Shown: positions 1-6,145 of the stretch, piece by piece | Position numbering within the stretch: position 1 is the first letter of the stretch | How the letters are laid out: each line of letters opens with the position of its first letter | The notes under the pieces: generated by a model | Told to the model about the DNA's origin: nothing | Seen by the model: the letters and a program-made list of their open reading frames with translations, nothing else | Databases searched by the model: none | Translations under genes and position numbers: made by a program | DNA from: a virus | Strand: one strand, 5' to 3' | Virus record (IMG/VR): IMGVR_UViG_3300027810_001383 | Location: 1 to 20,711 of that record | DNA: 20,711 bases

Positions 1-2
1 AC

Positions 3-659
3 TGCTCGCGTATACAGCCCGAAGATCAGTTTATATCGAGGTACGCCCGCCGCAAAAAGCCCACGACCACGTGCCAACTCTGCCGGGACATTCAGTATCG
101 CTCTAAAATGAACCCGGAGACTTTGATTGGCCAGTGCCGGCAAGTCTGGCTCGACTGGAAAAGGGATAAGACGTGCGCCCACTGTGGCTGCTCCGACGCG
201 ATCGAAGCCGACCACTACTTGGGAAAAAAAGTCCACGCTTGCAGTCACTGGGCTTGGTGGGCGTGGCACGGTGGCCCCGAAGCTCTGAAGGAGGAACTGG
301 CCAAGTGTCAGCCTTTGTGCCGGGCGTGCCACACCATCAAGTCCAAAAAAGAGAGAGGCGTCCAAACCGCCCAGTGTAGGATCCGCCGCCAAAAGATCGT
401 CAACGACGAAAAACTTCGAGTGGGCGCTTGTGAGTGTGGGGGCGCGTGGGGCGTGTGTGGCCGCAAAGTCACTCTCGAAAACGTTTGCACGTTCGACTGG
501 GCCCACAAGGATCGCGCCACATGGACCATTCACATCTCCAAGCTCGTCACAAAATCTGAGGCGTATTTCCAGTCGCAGTGGCCGCTCGAAAGAGCCAAGT
601 GCAGATTGTTACATAGTATTTGCCATAAGGCTGAAACCGATGAAGAAAATAAACGTTAA
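3..659 (+). CDS. Zinc-binding HNH-like protein, 5' end outside the window
   Basis: The reading frame is open to the left edge, so the gene begins upstream; the first in-frame ATG in the window (108) is probably internal. The 35 codons before that ATG encode a Cys-x2-Cys pair (CQLCRD) after a basic stretch, typical of small zinc modules. After the ATG come CAHC, then EADH, then CQPLCRACHTIK, an HNH/treble-clef arrangement. A second, degenerate copy follows (CECGG, FDWAHKDR, CRLLHSICHK). HNH proteins are metal-dependent nucleases, but here only the zinc ligands and the D-H pair are clear, so nuclease activity is inferred. By eye the coding region is much richer in G+C than the genes that follow (one 60-base line, 421-480, holds 39 G/C), which may point to recent acquisition or different codon pressure. 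It converges with the minus-strand ankyrin gene, 17 bp away. Confidence 0.75.
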   Translation, partial: CSRIQPEDQFISRYARRKKPTTTCQLCRDIQYRSKMNPETLIGQCRQVWLDWKRDKTCAHCGCSDAIEADHYLGKKVHACSHWAWWAWHGGPEALKEELAKCQPLCRACHTIKSKKERGVQTAQCRIRRQKIVNDEKLRVGACECGGAWGVCGRKVTLENVCTFDWAHKDRATWTIHISKLVTKSEAYFQSQWPLERAKCRLLHSICHKAETDEENKR

Positions 660-676
660 TTTTTTATATCTAATCG

Positions 677-1162
677 CTATTCCAAGAAAATTAATATCGA
701 CAACACTTCACAAGAAATGCCATACTTGTTCCATATCAGATATACAAACTGGCGCTCGCGTTCACAGACACGTTTACGAGTCCAGCGCCGCCATTTTAAA
801 GAAACTTGCCAAGCATGTATAATATCGTGCTTGCCATACGCACGCGCATAACCCAATGCAGAGCGACCATGACGATCCTTACAAAAGGCAAGGCAACCAG
901 ATTTTAATAACATTAATAACAAATCTCTCGTTCCATTATATCGAGCCGCCGTTTGGAGTGGCGAATATCCCAAATCATTCTTTGTTTCCTTTCTGGCACC
1001 AGACAATAACAATATCTGAGCAGCCGATATATGCCCACATCTCACACAAACATGCAATGGAGTATCGCCATTAGAAAGACGCTCGTTCACATCAATGCCC
1101 ATGCGAATAAAACGTAACATCTTATCGACCTCGCCTCGTTCCACACAAGTGAGCCAATACAT
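677..1162 (-). CDS. Ankyrin-repeat protein
   Basis: This 161-residue protein contains about three and a half ankyrin repeats. The diagnostic helix-turn pattern is visible as NGDTPLHVCVRCGHISAAQI (about residues 31-50), LGYSPLQTAARYNG (about 64-77) and HGRSALGYARAYGKHDII (about 98-115). The N-terminus (VERGEVDKMLRFIRMGIDVN) fits a capping repeat. The C-terminal 40 residues are basic and then hydrophobic and match nothing I know. Ankyrin repeats mediate protein-protein binding. In giant viruses they are a large, expanded family, often acting as adaptors to host ubiquitin ligases; no F-box or other effector domain is visible here. The start is ATG, with an A/T-rich TATA-like stretch about 30 nt upstream on the minus strand. 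The partner is unknown. Confidence 0.85.
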   Translation of the reverse strand: MYWLTCVERGEVDKMLRFIRMGIDVNERLSNGDTPLHVCVRCGHISAAQILLLSGARKETKNDLGYSPLQTAARYNGTRDLLLMLLKSGCLAFCKDRHGRSALGYARAYGKHDIIHAWQVSLKWRRWTRKRVCERERQFVYLIWNKYGISCEVLSILIFLE

Positions 1163-1190
1163 TTAATGAATATCAAAAACTTTAAATACT

Positions 1191-1200
1191 TATATTTATA
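1191..1200 (-). promoter_or_regulatory. TATA-like element of the ankyrin gene
   Basis: On the minus strand this reads tataaatata, 29-38 nt upstream of the ankyrin ATG at 1162, in an A/T-rich leader. It is slightly farther from the start codon than the other TATA-like elements in the window, so it is less certain. Confidence 0.35.
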
Positions 1201-1345
1201 TGAAAAAATTGGCCAGCAATAGTTCTAGATCACAATATAGAACCAAAAATCAACGGCTAGATCACGATGAATTTTTCTTCAAGTACTTTGCCGCGTTGGA
1301 ACTTGAAGAAGAGCCGCGCTCCCGACACATTGGGAAGAGAACTAA

Positions 1346-1921
1346 TTACGCGTTCATGAAATCGAATATATCCATGGACAGAGACAGTGGACCAGTACCG
1401 TCCAAAATGCCGTCCAGCTCTTCGATGGTCATGTCGGTCTCTTGTGGTGCAGCCTTCTTGTGGTGCAGCTTTGCCTTTTTGTACTTTGAAGGTGGAAGAT
1501 ACACATGTCCACAGAGATCTCCGGAACAGGCCAGCTGACGATTGCTCGTCGCCCGGAGCCCGCACTGTGGACATTTCTTGAGTCGACACAGGTAGTGTTT
1601 CCTTTTTTTAGCTGTGGCCACAGCAGCAGGAGCGACCACAGCCGAAGCGAGCACGGCAGCAGAGACCACAGCAGCAGCACCGACCACAACAGCAGCAGCG
1701 ACCAGAATAGGTGCGACCACAGCAGTAGCACCGACCACAGCAGCAGCACCGACCACAACATTAGCACCGACCACAGCAGCAGCACCGACCACAACAGGTG
1801 CGACCACAACAGCAGCAGTGACAGGTGCGAGCGGCGCAGGCGGCATGGTGGCGAGCGGCACAGGTTTCGGAGCGTTGGACGTGCCAGTACCTTGGAAGCG
1901 GACGAAGAACGTGGTAAACAT
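1346..1921 (-). CDS. Zinc-ribbon protein with Ala/Val-rich repeat region
   Basis: This is a 191-residue protein when started at the ATG at 1921; a GTG two codons upstream is possible. Residues 33-103 are a low-complexity Ala/Val/Gly region built on a six-residue unit (VVGAAA, VVGANV and variants). Residues 105-150 are basic and contain five cysteines (C112, C117, C120, C132, C137) in the pattern CPQCG...ACSGDLCGH. This resembles small UPF0547-type zinc ribbons (CPxCG...CxxCGH). The C-terminus is acidic (MTIEELDGILDG, then SLSMDIFDFMNA). The cysteine pattern and the sensible C-terminus favour this strand over the Thr/Ala-rich open frame on the plus strand. The function is unknown; the basic zinc ribbon suggests nucleic-acid or protein binding. 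Confidence 0.6.
   Translation of the reverse strand: MFTTFFVRFQGTGTSNAPKPVPLATMPPAPLAPVTAAVVVAPVVVGAAAVVGANVVVGAAAVVGATAVVAPILVAAAVVVGAAAVVSAAVLASAVVAPAAVATAKKRKHYLCRLKKCPQCGLRATSNRQLACSGDLCGHVYLPPSKYKKAKLHHKKAAPQETDMTIEELDGILDGTGPLSLSMDIFDFMNA
1617..1815. repeat. 18-bp minisatellite (VVGAAA-coding)
   Basis: Tandem copies of an 18-bp unit (plus-strand form accgaccacagcagcagc, with ..caacag.. and ..cattag.. variants) fill this stretch. On the minus strand the unit encodes VVGAAA-type hexapeptides; on the plus strand it encodes a Thr/Ala/Pro-rich peptide. Because the unit is a multiple of three and free of stops, both strands remain open, and slippage changes protein length without shifting frame. 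Confidence 0.8.
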
Positions 1922-1942
1922 GATCACTGTCGCTCGCTCTAA

Positions 1943-1957
1943 GTATATCTATAAAAC
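1943..1957 (-). promoter_or_regulatory. TATA-like promoter of the zinc-ribbon gene
   Basis: The minus-strand sequence gttttatagatatac ends about 21 nt before the ATG at 1921. That spacing matches the TATA-like elements of other genes here and supports the ATG at 1921 as the start. Confidence 0.4.
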
Positions 1958-2058
1958 TCGTAATTTTCAAACTCGTATTTCCCCCGTAAATTCACCGAAA
2001 TTTCGGTACAATTAACCGGAAGTATCACTGGTGAGCAAAAGAGCTGCCACGATCAGCA

Positions 2059-2143
2059 ACGCAAATTAAAAGCATATGCTTTCTTATGTTTCACCAGTGA
2101 TATGAGAACATTTTTGGGTGTCAGGTCCGTTTAGAGTCGTTTC
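2059..2143. repeat. 85-bp direct repeat, copy 1 (duplicated gene tail)
   Basis: This stretch matches 2172-2256 with about four mismatches at a fixed offset of 113 bp; the core from 2068 has only two mismatches in 76 bp. On the minus strand it encodes the same C-terminal peptide as copy 2 (ETTLNGPDTQKCSHIT, then G in place of V, ET, stop). Copy 1 lies downstream of the gene's stop codon, so it looks like a detached duplicate of that gene's 3' end. Confidence 0.85.
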
Positions 2144-2171
2144 AGTGGTGCTACTCACTTTCCAGCCGAAC

Positions 2172-2256
2172 ACGCAACATAAAAGCATATGCGTTCTTAT
2201 GTTTCAACAGTGATATGAGAACATTTTTGGGTGTCAGGTCCGTTTAGAGTCGTTTC
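2172..2256. repeat. 85-bp direct repeat, copy 2
   Basis: This is the second copy of the repeat at 2059-2143. It covers the last 20 codons and the stop codon of the small minus-strand repeat protein, plus about 25 bp of its 3' untranslated region. Confidence 0.85.
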
Positions 2257-2517
2257 CTCTGTATCTTTCTCTGTCGTATTGACCACCGCCGAACTATTGT
2301 TGGGTGTCAAACGTCGTACAAAGGATGGAATGCGTTGCTGCTTGTCGTCTGTCGTATTGACCACGGCAGAACTATTTTTGGGTGTCAAACGTCGTACAAA
2401 GGATGGAATGGGTTGCTGCTCGTCGTACGATCTACATGTGCCTATGTACTGGTCTGTCTTTTTTAATGCGGGCCTCTTTATAGCGACAGGTTTGGTCTTA
2501 TGTGCAATGGCCGACAT
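2197..2517 (-). CDS. Small repeat-containing protein of unknown function
   Basis: This is a 106-residue basic protein from the ATG at 2517; a GTG start 13 codons upstream is less likely because it would lie close to the TATA-like box. The N-terminus is rich in Lys/Pro (AIAHKTKPVAIKRPALKKTD). Two near-identical 26-residue repeats follow (about residues 34-59 and 60-85), each containing QQxIPSFVRRLTPxNSSAVV. A degenerate tail (GPDTQKCSHITVET) may be a third, decayed unit. The predicted protein has no hydrophobic segment or known domain. The opposite strand is also open here, but the promoter position and the well-formed repeats favour this frame. No function can be assigned. Confidence 0.55.
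   Translation of the reverse strand: MSAIAHKTKPVAIKRPALKKTDQYIGTCRSYDEQQPIPSFVRRLTPKNSSAVVNTTDDKQQRIPSFVRRLTPNNSSAVVNTTEKDTEETTLNGPDTQKCSHITVET
2273..2428. repeat. Two tandem 78-bp units
   Basis: Units at 2273-2350 and 2351-2428 are nearly identical and 26 codons long, so they add protein repeats without a frameshift. Both contain the core tgggtgtcaaacgtcgtaca. The shorter match tttttgggtgtca also occurs inside the 85-bp repeats, suggesting all are descended from one ancestral unit. Confidence 0.85.
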
Positions 2518-2851
2518 TTTTTTTGATGGGCACGGATGTTTATATACACAATCCACTAAATTTTGCCAGAAAGAAACGAGTCATTGGCCGGCGTTTCCCA
2601 TAGCGAATGACTCTTAAAGATCCAAAAAGGTTAAAGAGCATGTATGACCTTCTACATTCCGGTGAACCGGTATGCCAATCTTCGTCAATTTAGTATACAC
2701 AGACACACATTTTTTTGGCGAAAAAAATCCAAAGTTACAAAACCCGTCACGTATTGCGGTGTTTTCCCTATCTCTTTTGAATATGGCATTTTACACAAGT
2801 CAATGCCTTTTATATAGAACATATATTTAGGGACAAACTACTAAGAAAAAG
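2518..2851. other. Divergent intergenic region, no convincing gene
   Basis: This 334-bp stretch separates the starts of the minus-strand repeat protein and the plus-strand membrane protein, so it should hold both promoters. Besides the TATA box near 2540 it is A/T-rich near 2811-2828 (tatataga, then atatattt 23 nt before the ATG at 2852). A 28-codon frame at 2607-2693 is the only small open frame I examined, and nothing supports it as a gene. Confidence 0.6.
2539..2546 (-). promoter_or_regulatory. TATA box (tatataaa)
   Basis: The minus-strand tatataaa begins 22 nt upstream of the ATG at 2517. The same motif at nearly the same distance precedes several other genes in the window. Confidence 0.5.
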
Positions 2852-3235
2852 ATGGAAAAACTTCAATTTATAAAAGACCTCATTGCGATACCTATTTTTA
2901 TTGTGATTGCTCGAACATCCGAAATAAACGAATCTAGAGAGTTATTGTGTTTATTTTTTGCGTTCGGATGTCTCTTAGATACGTTATTTTCTTGTTACTT
3001 ATTTTTATATGACTATCCTTGGACCGTGGCACGCGTTAAAGATGGCCTCGGTGCCTCTGGAATGTGGGTGTTCACGATCGCAATTGCTTGGGCAAATCCG
3101 CCAAAAGAATCACCGCATCATTGGCCAATTTTCTTTTGTTTCGCCGCATTTATCGATACATGTTCCATATTGTCAGTATTTTCTGCAAAATATAACTTGT
3201 ACACCTTCATACTCGTCCCTGAAACACTCTCTTAA
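2852..3235 (+). CDS. Small four-helix membrane protein with internal duplication
   Basis: This 127-residue hydrophobic protein has about four predicted membrane segments (roughly residues 9-21, 31-52, 69-81 and 91-111). Two halves appear related: ES...FFAFGCLLDTLFSCYLF (residues 27-51) and ES...FFCFAAFIDTCSILSVF (residues 86-110) share the pattern FFxF(x4)DTxxS(x4)F at an offset of 59 residues. That suggests an ancestral two-helix unit duplicated within the gene. I recognise no family. It probably sits in a host or virion membrane. Its last 29 bp overlap the 3' end of the convergent DNA ligase gene. The start ATG follows an A/T-rich leader. Confidence 0.7.
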   Translation: MEKLQFIKDLIAIPIFIVIARTSEINESRELLCLFFAFGCLLDTLFSCYLFLYDYPWTVARVKDGLGASGMWVFTIAIAWANPPKESPHHWPIFFCFAAFIDTCSILSVFSAKYNLYTFILVPETLS

Positions 3236-4229
3236 ATGTTGGAAAGCGCGGCACGCTCGAGTCGGATAGTTCGAAATAGCCAAACGTTATTTTAGTGCCT
3301 ATTTTAGGCGGATTGCGCCTATCCTCATCAGAAAGCCCAGAACCACACTTGAACATTTTGCCACGATACTCGCACATCAATGAACCGCAAAGACCGCGAT
3401 ATTTTCCTGTCCCATCCTCGTAACCAATCACTACAGCCTCGGCATCGTGCATTTCCTTGACTTTTAGAAGCGATGACGTGCGTTTAAAGTCGTATTTAGA
3501 GCCGGGTTTTCTGAGCATAAGGCCTTCGCCCTTTTCAGTGACTATCTCGGCCAAACGTTGAGGAATAGAGACTTTTGTAATCTGAACTTGTACACACAAG
3601 TGTAAATGTCTCTGAGATTGAATCAATGAAGACAGATATTTCTGACGCTCTTCGAAGGACTGTTCGTGCATGTCCGGCGCGTCAAATACACAGAACTGCA
3701 ACCCCTTCCACTGCTCATAAGACGGTTCTTTCGTGCGGACAATACCAGAAGTCTGAGGAAAATTGCCGCGCCCGCCGTACAGTTCGCCGTCCAAAGAGAC
3801 ATCCGGAAATTGCTCCATAAATTCGGAGGGAGTATGGAGCAAATTGCCCGAACGAGACCAAAAACAACGATTCTTGCCGTCCCAAACGGCGCGAACGCCG
3901 TCCAATTTCTCAGAACACCACCATCCGTCCACATTCTGGTCCTTGTAGTTCTTGGCGAGCGTTACCTGGAATCCTAGCATAGGCACCGGTGTCTCAGCAG
4001 ACAATTCGCGACACCATTGTTCAGACACAATCGTCACATTCTTTTCCAAAGCTGCTTGCACTTTTGAAGACTGACGATCCAAATTCTCAGGATCGGGCAC
4101 AACCAAGTGGGTCACATGACGCGTAACACTCTTCTTCACGGAGCCAGCACCCTTATGGCGCAAATACATTTCAAATTTAGAGCTAGACACAGACAAACGA
4201 CCACCGATACAGAAGATCATAGTGTTCAT
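3207..4229 (-). CDS. ATP-dependent DNA ligase with N-terminal BRCT domain
   Basis: This 340-residue enzyme seals nicks in double-stranded DNA through a ligase-AMP intermediate. Residues 1-80 look like a BRCT domain (VTHLVVPD, then the conserved Trp in SEQWCREL). The adenylation domain shows motif I SEKLDGVRA with the catalytic lysine at about 108, motif III SLDGELYGG (146-153), motif IIIa VFDAPD (181-186), motif IV EGLMLRKPG (235-243) and motif V LLKVKEMHDAEAVV (254-267). The C-terminal OB domain ends in GSGLSDEDR...PPKIGTKITFGYFEL...PRFPTFKRV, the signature of the compact ligases related to bacterial LigE/Haemophilus-type enzymes. The BRCT fusion would provide protein or DNA-end tethering that minimal viral ligases lack. 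It is divergent from the ERCC4 nuclease gene across a repeat array. Confidence 0.95.
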   Translation of the reverse strand: MNTMIFCIGGRLSVSSSKFEMYLRHKGAGSVKKSVTRHVTHLVVPDPENLDRQSSKVQAALEKNVTIVSEQWCRELSAETPVPMLGFQVTLAKNYKDQNVDGWWCSEKLDGVRAVWDGKNRCFWSRSGNLLHTPSEFMEQFPDVSLDGELYGGRGNFPQTSGIVRTKEPSYEQWKGLQFCVFDAPDMHEQSFEERQKYLSSLIQSQRHLHLCVQVQITKVSIPQRLAEIVTEKGEGLMLRKPGSKYDFKRTSSLLKVKEMHDAEAVVIGYEDGTGKYRGLCGSLMCEYRGKMFKCGSGLSDEDRRNPPKIGTKITFGYFELSDSSVPRFPTFKRVFQGRV

Positions 4230-4249
4230 AGTTTTGATGTATACAATCT

Positions 4250-4280
4250 ATCACTAAATAGGATCCACTAAATTAGTGAT
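4250..4280. repeat. Short inverted repeat (8-bp arms)
   Basis: The arms atcactaa (4250-4257) and ttagtgat (4273-4280) are perfect inverted copies around a ggatcc palindrome. They lie just upstream of the ligase start and next to the larger repeat array. It may be a small hairpin or operator; nothing else identifies it. Confidence 0.4.
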
Positions 4281-4290
4281 CGGATTTTAT

Positions 4291-4712
4291 ACAAAAAATT
4301 CCCTGTTGTAATGACCAAAATTTTGGTCACTCATCGTGCGACCTTTTTGGTTGTTCATTTGCCAAAAAATTCCCTGTTGTAATGACCAAAATGTTGGTAA
4401 CTCATCGTGCGACCTTTGGTTGTTCATTTGCCAAAAAATTGGTCGTTCATTTGCCAAAATTTTGGTCTTCATCGTGCGACCTTTTTGGTTGTTCATTTGC
4501 CAAAAAATTGGTCGTTCATTTGCCAAAATTTTGGTCGTTGGTTTGCCAAAAAATTGGTCGTTCATCGTGACCAAAAAATTGGTCATTCGCCAAAGGTCAC
4601 TTTCATTTGCCAAAATTTTAGTAAACATTCGCCAAAATTTTGGTCATTCACCAAAATTTTGGTTGTTGATTCGCCAAAAAATTGGTCAGAGATTCGCCAA
4701 AGGTCGCACGAT
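4291..4712. repeat. Palindromic repeat array between divergent ligase and nuclease genes
   Basis: This roughly 420-bp stretch is made of imperfect units, mostly about 23 bp, built around CCAAAATTTTGG or CCAAAAAATTGG separated by gtcgttcattt-type spacers. I see about 13 such cores. One, tgaccaaaattttggtca at 4312-4329, is a perfect 18-bp palindrome. Higher-order units of 68-71 bp also repeat: caaaaaattccctgttgtaa recurs at an offset of 71, and tcatcgtgcgaccttt recurs several times. A 16-mer, atcgtgcgacctttgg (4404-4419), is found in perfect inverted orientation at the right end (4697-4712). The absence of stops creates long open frames on both strands that encode only repeats, so I do not regard them as genes. 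Regulatory, replication-origin or mobile-repeat roles are all possible. Confidence 0.9.
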
Positions 4713-4778
4713 ATTCATAAAAATAAAAAAGTTTAGTCATATGATTAAAAGATATATGTCTTTTTCTAAAAGAGTGAG

Positions 4779-5417
4779 ATGATTATAGACGATCGTGAAC
4801 ATGATTTAATTGCCCGATTGAAAGCAGAATCGGTTAAATTTACAGTCGAGCGTTTGCCTCTTGGTGATATCAAGATAGAAAAGAATGGCCACATGGCACT
4901 GATTGAGCGTAAAAGAACGGACGACTTTGCCGCGTCTATCAGCGATGGTCGTTGGCGTGAGCAGAAGGCCCGATTGTCTGCTTCTGGAGCTATAGTGATT
5001 TATATGATTGAGGGCAGTCTTTATGGTCAGAGTAAGCCTCCGGAGACATTATCTTCGGCTATTTGGAACACGATGTTGCGTGATAAGATGTGGGTGATTC
5101 AGACGCGTGGTCTTGAGGATACCTCTTTACATTTGCAGCAATTGACCAAAAAGATTGGTACTACGATTCTCGGGGGCACGGGTGTGCGTTCATTGTTGAG
5201 CAAACGTAAACGCAAATCTGATTCTGTATATTTATTGATGTTGATGACGATGGTGTCTGAATCGGTAGCGACAGCCTTGACAACTGTGTATCCTACTTTA
5301 AGTGAATTGCAGAGTCAGTTGCACAAAGACGCGAATGCGTTGCGGAGCATTTCTATCTCTTCAAAGCGTTGTGTTGGAAAGGCAACGATCGCAACCTTGT
5401 TGAAACATCTAACTTAA
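4779..5417 (+). CDS. ERCC4-type (XPF/Mus81-like) structure-specific nuclease with HhH tail
   Basis: This 212-residue protein starts directly with the ERCC4 nuclease fold. The catalytic signature is complete: DDRE (residues 4-7), LPLGD (26-30), IERKRTDDF (42-50) and DGRWREQKARL (56-66). Residues 148-210 look like a helix-hairpin-helix pair (SVATALTTVYPTLSEL, then ISSKRCVGKATIATLLKHL), which binds DNA in XPF/Mus81 relatives. Such enzymes cut 3' flaps and branched DNA during repair and recombination. Cellular enzymes work as heterodimers with a non-catalytic partner, and none is visible nearby, so homodimer action is likely. The start ATG lies 66 bp after the repeat array. Confidence 0.92.
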   Translation: MIIDDREHDLIARLKAESVKFTVERLPLGDIKIEKNGHMALIERKRTDDFAASISDGRWREQKARLSASGAIVIYMIEGSLYGQSKPPETLSSAIWNTMLRDKMWVIQTRGLEDTSLHLQQLTKKIGTTILGGTGVRSLLSKRKRKSDSVYLLMLMTMVSESVATALTTVYPTLSELQSQLHKDANALRSISISSKRCVGKATIATLLKHLT

Positions 5418-5425
5418 ATTCAAAG

Positions 5426-5433
5426 TATATAAT
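5426..5433 (+). promoter_or_regulatory. TATA box (tatataat)
   Basis: The motif lies 22 nt before the ATG at 5456, just after the stop codon of the ERCC4 gene. Its position argues that the following gene starts at 5456 and not at an upstream in-frame ATG (5369) inside the nuclease gene. Confidence 0.5.
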
Positions 5434-5455
5434 ACCGATATATTTTTTAAAAAAT

Positions 5456-6136
5456 ATGTCAACGATAGTTCACGCAGTTATAGTTGAAAAGCCAAATAAA
5501 GAGCTTGGTAAATGGATCAAGGCTATTGTTTTTACGCATGGGGCCTTCTCATTGTATACAGTTTATTCTTATAAGTTGCACCATGTTCCTGAATATAAGT
5601 GGTGGTCTCTTTTAATTTCCTGGATGTTTATGGGCGTGTTGATTCCTGTGATGGGTCTGCGTGCTTCTGAGACGACTGACAAGAGACGTTTGAATATTTT
5701 TAGTGGTATTCAGGCGTTTATTGCTGTGTGTAATACTGTAAATTTTTTGGCGTTTGTGTCTGTATTAATTCAAGTAATGGATTGGTGTGGTTCACGCGAA
5801 TGTGAGCGGCAATTTGCCCGTAATGGAAGCTGTGTTGTGGTGTTTGCAAATGAGACGGTTACAATGGACGAGTCCTATTGTGAGGAAACGAATTATAATA
5901 TTGGTACTGCGTTTGGTTTTGCGTTGTTGGCATTTACGTCTTGTATGGGTTCTATGCAAGCGAGAAAGATGAATGGTGTGAAATTAGCTGAAGTGACTTA
6001 TGTCCAGTCCGTGCCTGTTCATGTGCCTATTCCTGAGGACGAAGAGATGGCCATCGTCGAAGAGTATGAGGAGATGGCCATTGAAGACGAGGATTCTTCG
6101 TCAATAGTTCCTTTTAACGAAATACAAGAAGAGTAA
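5456..6136 (+). CDS. Four-helix membrane protein with acidic tail
   Basis: From the ATG at 5456 this is a 226-residue protein; an in-frame ATG at 5369 would overlap the ERCC4 gene and is rejected. Four hydrophobic segments are visible: KAIVFTHGAFSLYTVYSY, WWSLLISWMFMGVLIPVMGL, a long one from SGIQAFIAV to VLIQVM, and GTAFGFALLAFTSCMGSM. A Cys-rich loop between helices 3 and 4 (CGSRECERQF...CVVV...YCEE) could be stabilised by disulfides in a lumenal compartment. The C-terminal 50 residues are strongly acidic and contain a repeated EEMAI motif. The topology recalls tetraspan proteins, but I recognise no specific family. It converges with the U-box gene, with only 9 bp between the two stops. Confidence 0.75.
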   Translation: MSTIVHAVIVEKPNKELGKWIKAIVFTHGAFSLYTVYSYKLHHVPEYKWWSLLISWMFMGVLIPVMGLRASETTDKRRLNIFSGIQAFIAVCNTVNFLAFVSVLIQVMDWCGSRECERQFARNGSCVVVFANETVTMDESYCEETNYNIGTAFGFALLAFTSCMGSMQARKMNGVKLAEVTYVQSVPVHVPIPEDEEMAIVEEYEEMAIEDEDSSSIVPFNEIQEE

Positions 6137-6145
6137 AAAAAAAAA

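Noticed and set aside
1614-2015. Plus-strand Thr/Ala-rich open frame of 133 residues
   Set aside because: It is open mainly because of the 18-bp minisatellite; the minus strand has a zinc ribbon, a plausible C-terminus and a TATA-like element. Kept as a low-probability alternative.
2578-2613. 8-bp inverted repeat gagtcatt / aatgactc
   Set aside because: The 20-nt loop and lack of a gene end nearby make chance the simplest explanation.
2231-2617. Plus-strand 128-residue frame opposite the small repeat gene
   Set aside because: The repeated segment keeps both strands open; the minus-strand frame has a TATA box at the usual distance and a more protein-like composition.
2607-2693. 28-codon frame in the 2518-2851 gap
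   Set aside because: Too short, no promoter at the usual spacing and no recognisable peptide.
4291-4712. CRISPR array
   Set aside because: Units are palindromic and variable, the intervening sequences are themselves repeated and not unique spacers, and no cas genes are present.
4287-4782. Long open frames on both strands across the palindromic array (113 and 148 residues)
   Set aside because: They encode only translated DNA repeats, exist in several frames at once because the unit lacks stops, and show no independent protein features.
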